Shown here in pieces: positions 24,669 to 33,250 of a stretch of 37,745 bases of DNA; position 1 is the stretch's first letter; every line of letters begins with the position of its first letter. The notes beneath the pieces were generated by a model. It searched no databases. It saw only the letters and a list, made by a program, of their open reading frames with translations, and was not told where the DNA came from. This DNA comes from Candidatus Gastranaerophilales bacterium (GTDB taxonomy: Bacteria; Cyanobacteriota; Vampirovibrionia; Gastranaerophilales; Gastranaerophilaceae), in assembly GCA_944324445.1 (NCBI GenBank), contig CALUWL010000011.1:1-37745 (forward strand). Reading direction: 5' to 3'. A program made the translations under genes and the position numbers.

Positions 24669-26465
24669 ATGAAAAAAATTTTTGCTTTTAGTTTAATTGA
24701 ACTTATGATTAGTTTAATTACAATAAGTTGTATAATGGCTGCGTTTACGCCAATTTTGACTAAAAAATTGAATAAAACAAATGTTACAATGTCTATATCT
24801 GAAATTTCATCAAAGTGTGATAAATTTTCTTCCGATTGTGTACTTTGTTATCCTAATAAATGTTTAATTTGTAATAAAAGTTGTACTGATGGCGAAATAA
24901 AAGATTCTGAAAAATGCAGTTGTGAAACTTGTGCTGCAATGTATCCTAATTGTTTAGAGTGTAAAACTTCGGGTTGCCAAAAATGCTTGTCCGGTTATGG
25001 ATTAACGGCAGATAAGTCTTGTGAATTATGTCCTTTGGGATATTATTCGGATGGTTCAACTTCCTGTAAGCCTTGTTCTGCAGGCAAATATCAGGATACA
25101 ACAGGTCAAAGTACTTGTAAAGATTGTCCTGCGGGTAAATATCAAGATTTAGAAGGTCAAAGTACTTGTAAAGATTGTTCTGCAGGTAAATATCAGGATT
25201 TAGAAGGTCAAACTACTTGTAAAAGTTGCCCGATAGGTAAATATCAGGATGTAACAGGTCAAAGTACTTGTAAAGATTGTTCTGCAGGTAAATATCAGGA
25301 TTTAGAAGGACAAACTACTTGTAAAAGTTGCCCGATAGGTAAATATCAGGATGTAACAGGTCAAAGCACTTGTAAAGATTGTCCTGCAGGTAAATATCAG
25401 GATTTAGAAGGACAAACTACTTGTAAAAATTGCCCTGATGGTAAATGGTCAACTTCTGCTTCAAATACATGTGATATTATTTGCGAAGTTGGATATAGTT
25501 GTTCTTCCGGCAGTATGCAGGTTTGCTCTGCGGGAACTTATTCTTCAGGTTCTTTGGGATTGTGTTTAGCATGTGAAAAAGGTAAATATCAGGATATAAC
25601 AGGTCAAAGTAGTTGTAAAAGTTGTCCTGCAGGTAAATATCAGGATACAACAGGTCAAAGCAGCTGTAAAAACTGTCCTGATGGGAAATATCAGGATTTA
25701 GAAGGTCAAAGTACTTGTAAAAGTTGTTCTTCAGGATATACTCCTAATTCTACAAAGACAGGATGTGAAAAGACTTGCTCTTGTTCTGAAAATTATTATT
25801 TATATTATTCTTTTTTTGAAGATGAAAAAGAATCGAAGTATAGTTGCAGCAGCAGTTGTCCTGAAAATTTCGGAACGGTGATAACAGATGAAAAAGGATG
25901 CAAAACTTGTCGAATCGTATGTCCGAGCAATTATCGATATGATTCATATAATGGATGTGCACAATGTTATTCTCCTAGTGTTCCAAGTAAATTAAATGCA
26001 ACAAGTTGTACTTGTCCTTCCGGTTATTATATTGAGAAGAATGTCATAATCGCAAAAATATATGCTTCCGATGGAACTTTGTATAAGAATATAACACTTA
26101 CTGGCGGATTTAATAAATGTATAGAAAATTTAAACCCCAGTCTTGCAGGATGCAGGTCGATAGATACCGTACCTAGCACTAATCATTCTACTTGGGCTAA
26201 TTATGGGTGCAAACCCAGCTGTAATTGGTATAAAGGTGAATATATTGATACAACAGACGGAACATGTAAACAATGCAGCGGTTACTCTACTGGATTTGAT
26301 TGTAAATCAAATTACCTTATATCATTAAGCAGAAAATATCTTACTGATGGTAATTTTGTATATCAAATTTCAATTTCATACGATTCTGTAAGTGATGACG
26401 GAAAAACTTTTACAAAAGACGGAGTTACTTATTATATGAAAGCGTTAACAGAATCCGAGTTTTAA
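24669..26465 (+). CDS. Prepilin-like protein with ten 17-residue cysteine repeats (GCC2/GCC3-like)
   Basis: The 598-residue protein opens with a class III (prepilin) leader: MKKIFA then FSLIELMISLITISC, with Glu at +5 and a hydrophobic helix to about residue 28. The residue before the cut is Ala rather than Gly. A cysteine-rich region follows. Seven tandem units of the form C-S/P-x-G-K-Y-Q-D-x-x-G-Q-x-x-C-K occupy residues 136-254, and three more occupy 302-352, resembling eukaryotic GCC2/GCC3 (ephrin-receptor-like) modules. Further cysteine motifs (CSCSENYYLYY, CTCPSGYY) extend to about 560. An AGGA Shine-Dalgarno precedes the ATG. Expected location is outside the inner membrane, as a pseudopilin or surface stalk with many disulfides. 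Function unknown. Confidence 0.8.
   Translation: MKKIFAFSLIELMISLITISCIMAAFTPILTKKLNKTNVTMSISEISSKCDKFSSDCVLCYPNKCLICNKSCTDGEIKDSEKCSCETCAAMYPNCLECKTSGCQKCLSGYGLTADKSCELCPLGYYSDGSTSCKPCSAGKYQDTTGQSTCKDCPAGKYQDLEGQSTCKDCSAGKYQDLEGQTTCKSCPIGKYQDVTGQSTCKDCSAGKYQDLEGQTTCKSCPIGKYQDVTGQSTCKDCPAGKYQDLEGQTTCKNCPDGKWSTSASNTCDIICEVGYSCSSGSMQVCSAGTYSSGSLGLCLACEKGKYQDITGQSSCKSCPAGKYQDTTGQSSCKNCPDGKYQDLEGQSTCKSCSSGYTPNSTKTGCEKTCSCSENYYLYYSFFEDEKESKYSCSSSCPENFGTVITDEKGCKTCRIVCPSNYRYDSYNGCAQCYSPSVPSKLNATSCTCPSGYYIEKNVIIAKIYASDGTLYKNITLTGGFNKCIENLNPSLAGCRSIDTVPSTNHSTWANYGCKPSCNWYKGEYIDTTDGTCKQCSGYSTGFDCKSNYLISLSRKYLTDGNFVYQISISYDSVSDDGKTFTKDGVTYYMKALTESEF
25074..25724 (+). repeat. 51-bp coding tandem repeats in two arrays (7 + 3 units)
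   Basis: Units of 51 bp begin at 25074, 25125, 25176, 25227, 25278, 25329 and 25380, then at 25572, 25623 and 25674. The 102-bp blocks 25176-25277 and 25278-25379 differ at only two positions, a sign of very recent duplication. The repeat keeps the reading frame, so copy number can change without truncating the protein. Confidence 0.85.
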
Positions 26466-26532
26466 TTATTTTTTGTGTTTTGATTAGGGATGTGCTTTTG
26501 TATATCCCATTTTTTTAATTTTCAGGCAAAAT

Positions 26533-26563
26533 AAAAAGCAGGCTATTTATGAGCCTGCTTTTT
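26533..26563. terminator. Bidirectional intrinsic terminator
   Basis: AAAAAGCAGGCT (26533-26544), a 7-nt loop and AGCCTGCTTTTT (26552-26563) form a perfect 12-bp stem with A and T runs on both sides. It lies between the convergent prepilin gene and korD and can stop transcription from both. Confidence 0.88.
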
Positions 26564-26575
26564 GAATTTTGTTTA

Positions 26576-26833
26576 TTATTTTTTAACTACTTTAATTGCG
26601 CTATCGGGGCAAACCATAGCACAAGTTCCGCAGCCTATGCATAATGACGGGTCAGGTTCTACGCAGGGTGTTTGATATAATCCTACTTCTTTTGACCATT
26701 TTAAGCATTGTTTCGGGCATTTCACCATGCAAAGTCCGCAGCCTTTGCATAATTCTGAAAACATATACCAGTCTGCTTTTCCGTTTGCTACATTTTCAAC
26801 TTTAAAGCCTTTATATTGTTTTTCTGTTGTCAT
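26576..26833 (-). CDS. korD: 2-oxoacid:ferredoxin oxidoreductase, delta (ferredoxin) subunit
   Basis: This 85-residue ferredoxin-like protein carries two [4Fe-4S] motifs, CKGCGLCMVKCP and CIGCGTCAMVCP, and transfers electrons from the TPP centre to ferredoxin. The N-terminal extension of about 25 residues is typical of Kor/Vor delta subunits. It starts right after the gamma-subunit stop and is the last gene of the operon, ahead of a strong terminator. In other organisms delta often comes first; here the order is alpha-beta-gamma-delta. Confidence 0.85.
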   Translation of the reverse strand: MTTEKQYKGFKVENVANGKADWYMFSELCKGCGLCMVKCPKQCLKWSKEVGLYQTPCVEPDPSLCIGCGTCAMVCPDSAIKVVKK

Positions 26834-27394
26834 TTAAACACCAACTTTCTCTATCATTTCCATACCCATTTCAAGAGCCTTGTAGTTAAGTTCTCTCAAT
26901 TCGGGTTTAGCTGCAAATTTTTTACCGAGTGCAATTTCCATTGCGTTTTTAATATCGTCTAATTTTAGAACGTTTGTTGCTTTTAATAAAACGCCTAAAA
27001 TCATAATATTAAATACACGAGCTGATAATTGTTCGTTTGCTATTTTATTTGCTTCAACCGAAATTACTTCTTTACATTTTGCAGTCGGTTTTGTGGTACA
27101 TACAGATGAATCGTAAACTACGACTGAATCAGGGGATGTATAGGTTTCACATCTTGCAATTGCTCTATCTGATAGAGCAATTATAATGTCGCCTTTTGCA
27201 AAACGAGGTTCGCCGATTTTTTCATCTGCTATTTGACAGAAAGCAACTGAAACACCGCCGCGTTGTTCAACGCCGAAGTTTGGAATATAAAGAATTTCTT
27301 TTCCTGCTTCATATCCTGCTTCAACAAGGATTTTTGCAATTGATTGAACGCCTTGTCCGCCTTCACCTGCCAAAACTATTTTTGTTCTTGCCAT
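26834..27394 (-). CDS. korC: 2-oxoacid:ferredoxin oxidoreductase, gamma subunit
   Basis: The 186-residue protein begins with the family signature KIVLAGEGGQGVQSIAKIL and contains NFGVEQRGGVSVAFCQIADE, both typical of the gamma (catalytic-gamma, POR/KOR) domain. GGAG lies 7 nt before the ATG. It is 4 bp after the beta-subunit stop. It forms the complex with alpha, beta and delta that reversibly decarboxylates a 2-oxoacid to acyl-CoA with reduced ferredoxin. The enzyme class is oxygen-sensitive, so this operon supports an anaerobic lifestyle. Confidence 0.88.
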   Translation of the reverse strand: MARTKIVLAGEGGQGVQSIAKILVEAGYEAGKEILYIPNFGVEQRGGVSVAFCQIADEKIGEPRFAKGDIIIALSDRAIARCETYTSPDSVVVYDSSVCTTKPTAKCKEVISVEANKIANEQLSARVFNIMILGVLLKATNVLKLDDIKNAMEIALGKKFAAKPELRELNYKALEMGMEMIEKVGV

Positions 27395-27398
27395 ATTA

Positions 27399-28154
27399 TT
27401 ACTCCAATCCTTCTCTTATAAGAAATTCTTTTACTTCGAAACATTCTTCCATTGTTTTCAATCTGCCCCAAGTGTCAACATTGTTTGTTCTCCAGTTTAG
27501 AGGGCAAACTGATAAAACTTCAACGAATGAATATCCGCCCATTGCTGTGTTTTTAAGAGCTTTTTTCATTACACTTGAAAGTTTTCTTAAGTTTGAAACA
27601 GAAGCTCTTGCAACATAAGCTTTATTAGGGTCAGCAATTGCTGCAACAAGTTCTGCTGCTTTTGCCGGTCTTCCTGTAACTTCAGGGTCGCGACCGTATG
27701 GAGTTGTTTCCGTTTTTTGTCCGGGCATTGTAGTAGGACTCATTTGTCCGCCTGTCATACCGTAGTTTGTGTTGTTTGCAACAATAACAAGGATATTTTC
27801 GCTTCTTGTTGCAGCGTTTACAAGGTGTTGAGCACCAATTGCCAATCCGCCGCCATCTCCCATGTATGCAATTCCTACGGTTCCGGGGTTAGCTCTTGTA
27901 ACACCGTATATAACAGGGGTTGTTCTTCCGTGGTGTGTTTGAACGGTATCAAGGTTCATATAATTCCAAGATAATAAAGAACATCCTATATCACAACCAA
28001 ATACGGTTCTTTCGTTTAATTCCAATTCATCTATTGCTTTAGCTAAAGTTTTTAAAATCATACCATGACCGCAGCCGGGGCAGAATTTACTTGCTCCTGC
28101 TTCTTCATTTTGAGCTTTAGCTAAATCAGGTTTTACATCTAATGTAGTTATCAT
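27399..28154 (-). CDS. korB: 2-oxoacid:ferredoxin oxidoreductase, TPP-binding beta subunit
   Basis: The 251-residue protein has FCPGCGHGMILKTLAKAIDE at the start, FGCDIGCS, and the thiamine diphosphate motif GDGGGLAIGAQHLVN followed by NNTNYGMTGGQ. These are hallmarks of the catalytic beta subunit of KOR/VOR enzymes. The short length (251, against about 280-290 in OorB) still covers the whole domain. A GAGGAA site precedes the ATG, 19 bp after korA. Substrate (2-oxoglutarate, branched-chain oxoacid or other) is not decided by these motifs. Confidence 0.88.
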   Translation of the reverse strand: MITTLDVKPDLAKAQNEEAGASKFCPGCGHGMILKTLAKAIDELELNERTVFGCDIGCSLLSWNYMNLDTVQTHHGRTTPVIYGVTRANPGTVGIAYMGDGGGLAIGAQHLVNAATRSENILVIVANNTNYGMTGGQMSPTTMPGQKTETTPYGRDPEVTGRPAKAAELVAAIADPNKAYVARASVSNLRKLSSVMKKALKNTAMGGYSFVEVLSVCPLNWRTNNVDTWGRLKTMEECFEVKEFLIREGLE

Positions 28155-28173
28155 TTTATTTCCTCATCAATTT

Positions 28174-29277
28174 CTATACGTTTGCCATTTCACGAACCAT
28201 TGATTCAACTTTTGCAACTATATCGTCGCCTGTAACACCTACGCCCATTTTGAATAATGTTTGATATGGTGTCGTAAGTCCGTATAATTTTTCTAAGCAC
28301 ATTTGAGCAAGTTGACCATTAGCAGATTCCGTAAAGAGAACTTGTTTAGCTTGTTTAACTGCTTTTCTCATAGGTTCAGTCGGCAAAGGTCTAATTGTGA
28401 TTGGTCTGAATAGACCGGCTTTAATTCCTTTTGCTCTCAATTCATCAACAGCTGTCATAGCAGAACGTGCCACTATACCATGAGCAATAATAAGAACTTC
28501 AGCATCTTCTGCTTTATATTCAAGATATTCTTCAACTTCTTTGCTCATTTTATCGTAATCAATTTGATATTGGTCAAGCTGAGCCATAAGCTCTTCTTCA
28601 AGATTAAATGTATTTCTTAAATGATTTGCTTTTCTATCAACGCCGATTTTGCCTTCTGCTCTTAGGGCTGCAGGAGTAGGTTCCATTTTGATACCGCGAG
28701 AAGCAGGGTCATATAATGTAACAGGTTCTCTCATTTTGCCTTGATAGCCGTCAGCCAGCATAAATGTTGGGAAACGATATTTCCAAGCAGTGTTAAAAGA
28801 TTTAATCATATAATCAAATAAATCTTGGTGTCCTGCTGTTGAATAAACTATTCTAAAGCCTTCTCCGTTTCCGCCAAAGCATGTTAAACGAGTTTCTTGT
28901 TGAGCATAAATTACGGTTGCAGTAGAAGGTCCGCCTCTTTGCATTACTGCGCAGACGAAAGGAATTCTCATCATTTCAGCCATAGATTGAGCATCTTGCA
29001 TAATAACGTTACCGGGGCCTGCTGTAGCTGTAAAAGCACGTTTGCCTGCTAAGATACCGCCGATTGTAGAAAAACCTGCAGAGATTTCATCTTCGGTTTG
29101 CAAAAATCCTGCTTCGGTTTTTGGTAATAATTTGCACCAAGTGTGCATAATTTCATTTTGAGGTGTAATCGGGTATCCGTACATAAATTCAGCTTCTGCG
29201 GCATTTGCTGCATAGGCTATAACTTCATTACCCGTCAAGAACATTCTGGTGTCTTGAGTGATAAGTTTTTTAACCAT
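28174..29277 (-). CDS. korA: 2-oxoacid:ferredoxin oxidoreductase, alpha subunit
   Basis: It has the pyrimidine-binding domain and domain II of a 2-oxoacid oxidoreductase. GYPITPQNEI, TATAGPGNVIMQDAQSMAEM and QRGGPSTATVIYAQQE are the alpha-subunit landmarks. At 367 residues it matches stand-alone KorA/VorB alpha chains. AAGGA lies about 7 nt before the ATG, and it is the first gene of the operon. Several details (QN rather than AS after ITP, ATV after GPST) differ from the 2-oxoglutarate enzyme as I know it, so a branched-chain (Vor) or other 2-oxoacid substrate is possible. Confidence 0.85.
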   Translation of the reverse strand: MVKKLITQDTRMFLTGNEVIAYAANAAEAEFMYGYPITPQNEIMHTWCKLLPKTEAGFLQTEDEISAGFSTIGGILAGKRAFTATAGPGNVIMQDAQSMAEMMRIPFVCAVMQRGGPSTATVIYAQQETRLTCFGGNGEGFRIVYSTAGHQDLFDYMIKSFNTAWKYRFPTFMLADGYQGKMREPVTLYDPASRGIKMEPTPAALRAEGKIGVDRKANHLRNTFNLEEELMAQLDQYQIDYDKMSKEVEEYLEYKAEDAEVLIIAHGIVARSAMTAVDELRAKGIKAGLFRPITIRPLPTEPMRKAVKQAKQVLFTESANGQLAQMCLEKLYGLTTPYQTLFKMGVGVTGDDIVAKVESMVREMANV

Positions 29278-29371
29278 AATTAATCCTTAACCCTTATTTT
29301 AAAACTCTATACAATTTAAAAATACTACAAAATTAAGCTTTTATCAAGATTTTTTCAATATTTTAAAGGCT

Positions 29372-30127
29372 TTATTTTTTTACAACAAAACCAAAAGTTG
29401 AAGAATTATTTTGTCTGGATTCTGCAATAATATTCCAGTTATGAGCGCTAATTAGTTTTTTTGCAATGTTTAAATTTAAACTCATACCAAGTTGGTTAAA
29501 ATCGCATAAATTCTTTTTATCTTCAAATAAACTGTTGATTTTTTCTTTTGTCATATAAATCGACTTATTTTTTGTACAGAAAGAAATTGATTTCTTGCTT
29601 TCTTTAACTAAAATTTCAATGTCGCTTTTTTCAAAACCATAGGAAACAGAACTTGAAAGAATATTGAAAATGATTTTTTGTATCATTAATCTGTCTGCTT
29701 TTAATTTAATTTCATTTTTTTTGTTAGTTTTTACAACTATATTTTGATTTTTTTCTTTTGCAAAATTTTTAATTATATTGCAGCAATCTTGAATTTGTTC
29801 AAGTATATCAATGTTTTCTAATTTTGGCTGCGGTTTTTCATTTTCATATTTAGCAAGAAAAATTGTATTTGAAATAATTTCAAATAAGAAATAATTAGAA
29901 TTTAAAATTTCGGTTAATATATCTTTTTGTTCAGAATTTAATTTGCCGAAACGTTCTTTTAAAATTAATTCAAGACTTTGAATTTGCGCTAAAAGAGGTG
30001 TTTTTATGTCATGGTTTAAAATGCAGGTAAATTTGTTTCTTTCTTTTTGAAGTTTTTCATTGTACCTGCTTTTTATTTTTTTAAATTTTTCTTTTATTTT
30101 TTTTATGAGTTTTTTTTTAAAAAACAT
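29372..30127 (-). CDS. Degenerate histidine kinase (HisKA plus eroded ATPase domain)
   Basis: A very basic N-terminus (KKKLIKKIKEKFKKIK) precedes a good HisKA H-box, NHDIKTPLLAQIQSL, with H39. The HATPase-like region keeps an N-box-like IIFNILSSSV but has Ser where the second Asn is expected. It lacks the DxGxG G1 box (CTKNKSIYM at that place) and has only a remnant G2 (QLGMSLNLNIAKKLI). There is no membrane segment or sensor domain. It may therefore be a phosphatase, a phosphotransfer partner or an inactive scaffold. It starts 12 bp after the response regulator with a GAGG site, so the pair is one operon. Confidence 0.7.
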   Translation of the reverse strand: MFFKKKLIKKIKEKFKKIKSRYNEKLQKERNKFTCILNHDIKTPLLAQIQSLELILKERFGKLNSEQKDILTEILNSNYFLFEIISNTIFLAKYENEKPQPKLENIDILEQIQDCCNIIKNFAKEKNQNIVVKTNKKNEIKLKADRLMIQKIIFNILSSSVSYGFEKSDIEILVKESKKSISFCTKNKSIYMTKEKINSLFEDKKNLCDFNQLGMSLNLNIAKKLISAHNWNIIAESRQNNSSTFGFVVKK

Positions 30128-30139
30128 TTTTTCCTCGTT

Positions 30140-30802
30140 TTAAAATAAGTTTGCTCTTACTGCTTTAACTGCTGCTTGGACTCTATCTTCTACGGATAAT
30201 TTCATTAAAATATTTCCTACATGAGCTTTTGCGGTGTTTGTTGAAACAATTATTTCTTTTGCTATTTGGGAATTGGTTTTACCTTCGATTAAAAGCCTTA
30301 AGACTTCAAGTTCTCTATCTGTTAGGCTATTTTTTAATCTTCTGTTTTCATATAAATTTTCTAAATCTTTTATATTTGGAGCAGGAATGGATGCAAAAGC
30401 TGTTTTTGCTATTTCTAAATCCATCCAAAATTCTCCTGAGGTAACCATTTTGATAATTTTTTTAAGTTCTTGTTCTTCAGTATTTTTAAGAACATATCCG
30501 CAAGCCCCGCAAGCTAGAGAGGCAAGAACTCTTTCTTCGTTTTCATAGGATGTAAACATAATTACTTTGGTTTTAGGATATGTGTCTTTTATGATTTTCG
30601 TTGCTTCAATTCCGTTCATTTCAGGCAGTTCAATATCCATAAGGATAATATCCGCTTCATTTTTTTTCATTGCATCAAGACATTCTTCTGCAGTTTGAAA
30701 ATCACCTAAAATCTTGTAATTATCATCATGCTCGAAATATCTTTTATGTGCAATTCTGGTGAGTAAATAATCATCAACTATGTATAAGGTGATTGTTTTC
30801 AT
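30140..30802 (-). CDS. NarL/FixJ-type response regulator
   Basis: The receiver domain (residues 1-120) contains the acidic pair D10-D11 (YIVDDY), phosphoacceptor D56 (ILMDIELPEMNG), the conserved Thr in IMFTSYE and the Lys in GYVLKNTEEQE. The C-terminal LuxR-type HTH is SLTDRELEVLRLLIEGKTNS, followed by the recognition helix STNTAKAHVGNILMKL. I place the start at MKTITLYIVDD (220 aa); an ATG four codons upstream has AGGA too close to serve it. The partner gene just downstream is a degenerate kinase, so phosphorylation may come from elsewhere. Targets unknown. Confidence 0.88.
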   Translation of the reverse strand: MKTITLYIVDDYLLTRIAHKRYFEHDDNYKILGDFQTAEECLDAMKKNEADIILMDIELPEMNGIEATKIIKDTYPKTKVIMFTSYENEERVLASLACGACGYVLKNTEEQELKKIIKMVTSGEFWMDLEIAKTAFASIPAPNIKDLENLYENRRLKNSLTDRELEVLRLLIEGKTNSQIAKEIIVSTNTAKAHVGNILMKLSVEDRVQAAVKAVRANLF

Positions 30803-30881
30803 ATCAGCTCTCATTCCTGTTCAGTGTCAAGGCTATGATATTAAACAACTTGATGTTTGTATATTACCCGAGTCGGCTAAT

Positions 30882-32561
30882 TTAGTTGAATAATTTTTGA
30901 GCTTGCTCTATTGTTTCTTTTAGTTTTTCGGGTTTGTCTGCCATATAATATATTTTCATTTTTTGTTCGTATAGTTCGTATGAATTCGGATATTTTTTCG
31001 TGGCATCGTTAAGAATTTTTATTGAGGGTTCTTCTTTGCCTGTTAATTCGTAGTATATTTCTGATAAATCAATATATTCATCTGGTGTGGCAGGTTTGAA
31101 TTTTTTTATTTGAGCAAACTGAGCTTTTGATTTTTTTTCATCGCCTTGTAATTTGTATAAAATATACAAATTATATTTATATATTATTGAATTTTTGTCA
31201 AGCGAAAGTTTTTCGTTCAAAAATTCTTCTGCCTTTTTAATTTCATTTAGTTTTATGTAGTTTTTTATGTATAATTTTTCGGCTTCTGCGTTTAGTTTGG
31301 TGATTTTATTAAGTTCTTCAAGTGATTTAGAATAATTTTTTAAATAATATTCAATTTTTGCTTTTTCAAAATAATATTCATTATGTTTTCCTAATTTTAA
31401 AGCTTCGTTTATATATTCAAGAGCTTCTTTATAGTTTGCTTCTTTTGAACATATTTTTGACAGTAAAAATTGCACTTCGCTTGATTTGGGATTTATTGAA
31501 GAAGCTTTTCTTATTAAATTGATTGCTTCTTTTAATTTTCCTGTTTCAATCAGTGAATATATGTAGCCGAAATATCCTTCATAATAAGCGTCATTAACGT
31601 TTATCAATGTTTCGAAATATATTTTTGCATTTTTGTAATCTTTTTTATTTAAGTAGTAATTTCCTAAATAAAGAAGAACTTTTATGTTATTTGGGTTGAT
31701 TTTATACGCTTTTTGAAGAGCTGAAAATTCTTTTTCAGGGTTATTTTCAATAGAATATATTTTTGCTTCAAGAAGATTTATTCTTAAATTATCGCTGCTA
31801 TATGTTTTTTTATATTCTTCAAGGGTTGATTTTGCAGAATTAATATCGTTATTTTTTAGATAGCATTCTGTTAAAAAGGCATAAGTTTCAGGATTTTTTT
31901 CTATTTCAAGACTCTTTTTTAAGTTTTCGATTGTCTTATCAATTTCGCCTTTAAAATATAATTCAAGAGCGCTTAAATCGTATATTTCTTTTGTTGTATC
32001 GGGAATTGATGTTATTCCCAGTTCTTTTGCAAGATTGGTATTTAAAAGATTATTGTCAAAAATAATTGCTTTTGAAATGTATTTACCGGCTTGTTCTTTG
32101 TCGCCTTCAAGAAGGGCTATTTTTGCTTTTATAAAATATGCACTTGATGATTTTGGATCAATTTTTAACATCATATCAGCATAATAGCCTGATTCTTTTA
32201 TTTTTCCGGTTTCATAATACATTGCTGCCATATCAAAATAATCTTCAATATTGATATTTTTATTTTCAAAAATTATTTTTTCTATGCTTCTATTTTCTGA
32301 AGTGATTTGGTATGATTTTTTAAAATATTTAATTGAATTATTTTTATCTGAAAGATTTTTATAAATTTCGCCTAAAAACCAATACCCGTCTTCGTCGTTG
32401 GGATTGCTTACAATGTAATTTAAAAAGAAATTTTTAGCTGAGCTAAAGTTTTTGTTTTGAAATTCATTTATTCCGTCTTGGATTTTCCACAGTAAGCTTG
32501 CATTTGCATTTGTGCAAATGAGAAAAAAGAAAATAAAAAATATTTTGAAATTTTTTATCAT
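30882..32561 (-). CDS. Secreted TPR-repeat protein
   Basis: A signal peptide (MIKNFKIFFIFFFLICTNAN, cleavage near NAS) precedes about 530 residues of consecutive tetratricopeptide repeats. Examples are DGYWFLGEIYKNLSDKNNSI, AYFIKAKIALLEGDKEQAGK and VLLYLGNYYLNKKDYKNAKI. TPR arrays bind other proteins; a periplasmic or outer-membrane assembly role is likely. Its ATG overlaps the tmk stop by 4 nt (ATGA). A pairing of tmk with a TPR protein does not by itself suggest a pathway. The lysine- and isoleucine-rich composition matches its neighbours. Confidence 0.82.
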   Translation of the reverse strand: MIKNFKIFFIFFFLICTNANASLLWKIQDGINEFQNKNFSSAKNFFLNYIVSNPNDEDGYWFLGEIYKNLSDKNNSIKYFKKSYQITSENRSIEKIIFENKNINIEDYFDMAAMYYETGKIKESGYYADMMLKIDPKSSSAYFIKAKIALLEGDKEQAGKYISKAIIFDNNLLNTNLAKELGITSIPDTTKEIYDLSALELYFKGEIDKTIENLKKSLEIEKNPETYAFLTECYLKNNDINSAKSTLEEYKKTYSSDNLRINLLEAKIYSIENNPEKEFSALQKAYKINPNNIKVLLYLGNYYLNKKDYKNAKIYFETLINVNDAYYEGYFGYIYSLIETGKLKEAINLIRKASSINPKSSEVQFLLSKICSKEANYKEALEYINEALKLGKHNEYYFEKAKIEYYLKNYSKSLEELNKITKLNAEAEKLYIKNYIKLNEIKKAEEFLNEKLSLDKNSIIYKYNLYILYKLQGDEKKSKAQFAQIKKFKPATPDEYIDLSEIYYELTGKEEPSIKILNDATKKYPNSYELYEQKMKIYYMADKPEKLKETIEQAQKLFN

Positions 32562-33175
32562 AATATTTTTTCTATGATTTCTTTTAAATCGCTAAAAACT
32601 TTATCAATAGTTTGAGTAGCATCTATTACTTTTATTCTTTCAGGATATTTTTCAGAAAGTTCAAGATAACCTTGTCGAACTCTTTTATGGAATTCAAGAC
32701 TTTCTTTTTCCATTCTGTCTTTGGTTGAACCTACTCTTTTTTGAGCTGTTTCGATATCCACATCGAAAACAATTGTCAAATCAGGTTTCCTGCCTTTTGT
32801 TGCAATATTATTTAAAAGGTCAATTTGTTCAATATTTCCTTTTCTTCCGTATCCTTGGTAAGCAACAGTTGAATCTATACATCTGTCGCAGAGAACAATT
32901 TTACCTTCGTTGACATTTTTTAAAACAATTTCTTCAATGTGTTGGGCTCTATCTGCAAGATATAAAAACATTTCCGCAACATCAGAAACAAAACCTTTGT
33001 GAAATAAAAGGATCTGTCTTAAATTTTTGCCGATTTCACATCCGCCCGGCTCTAATGTTACAATTGTTTCATAATTTTTTTCTTTTAGATAATTATTTAG
33101 AAGTTCAATTTGAGTTGTTTTTCCGCAACCGTCAATTCCTTCAAAACTAATAAATAAGCCTTTTTTACACTCCAT
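32558..33175 (-). CDS. tmk: Thymidylate kinase
   Basis: It phosphorylates dTMP to dTDP. I start at ATG 33175 (MECKKGLFISFEGIDGCGKT), preceded by AAGGAG 6-7 nt upstream; the longer ORF would read through that site. The P-loop GIDGCGKTT, the DR motif DRCIDSTVAYQG and the lid region with RVGSTKDRMEKE are present. The substrate loop reads EPGGCEIGKNLR, with Cys replacing the usual Thr after EPGG. At 205 residues it is normal. A TATAAT at about 33195 suggests its own promoter within the minus-strand gene series. Confidence 0.92.
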   Translation of the reverse strand: MECKKGLFISFEGIDGCGKTTQIELLNNYLKEKNYETIVTLEPGGCEIGKNLRQILLFHKGFVSDVAEMFLYLADRAQHIEEIVLKNVNEGKIVLCDRCIDSTVAYQGYGRKGNIEQIDLLNNIATKGRKPDLTIVFDVDIETAQKRVGSTKDRMEKESLEFHKRVRQGYLELSEKYPERIKVIDATQTIDKVFSDLKEIIEKIL

Positions 33176-33250
33176 TTTATACTCCTTATTAAAATTATAG
33201 TACAATTTCTTGTATTGATTTAAAGGAGTAAAAAAAATTTTACAAAAAGC

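Noticed and set aside
25750-25962. 70-aa minus-strand ORF within the repeat prepilin gene
   Set aside because: Antisense to a clear coding region; composition is that of the reversed gene.
27196-27974. Plus-strand ORFs across korB and korC
   Set aside because: Antisense to conserved enzyme subunits with intact motifs.
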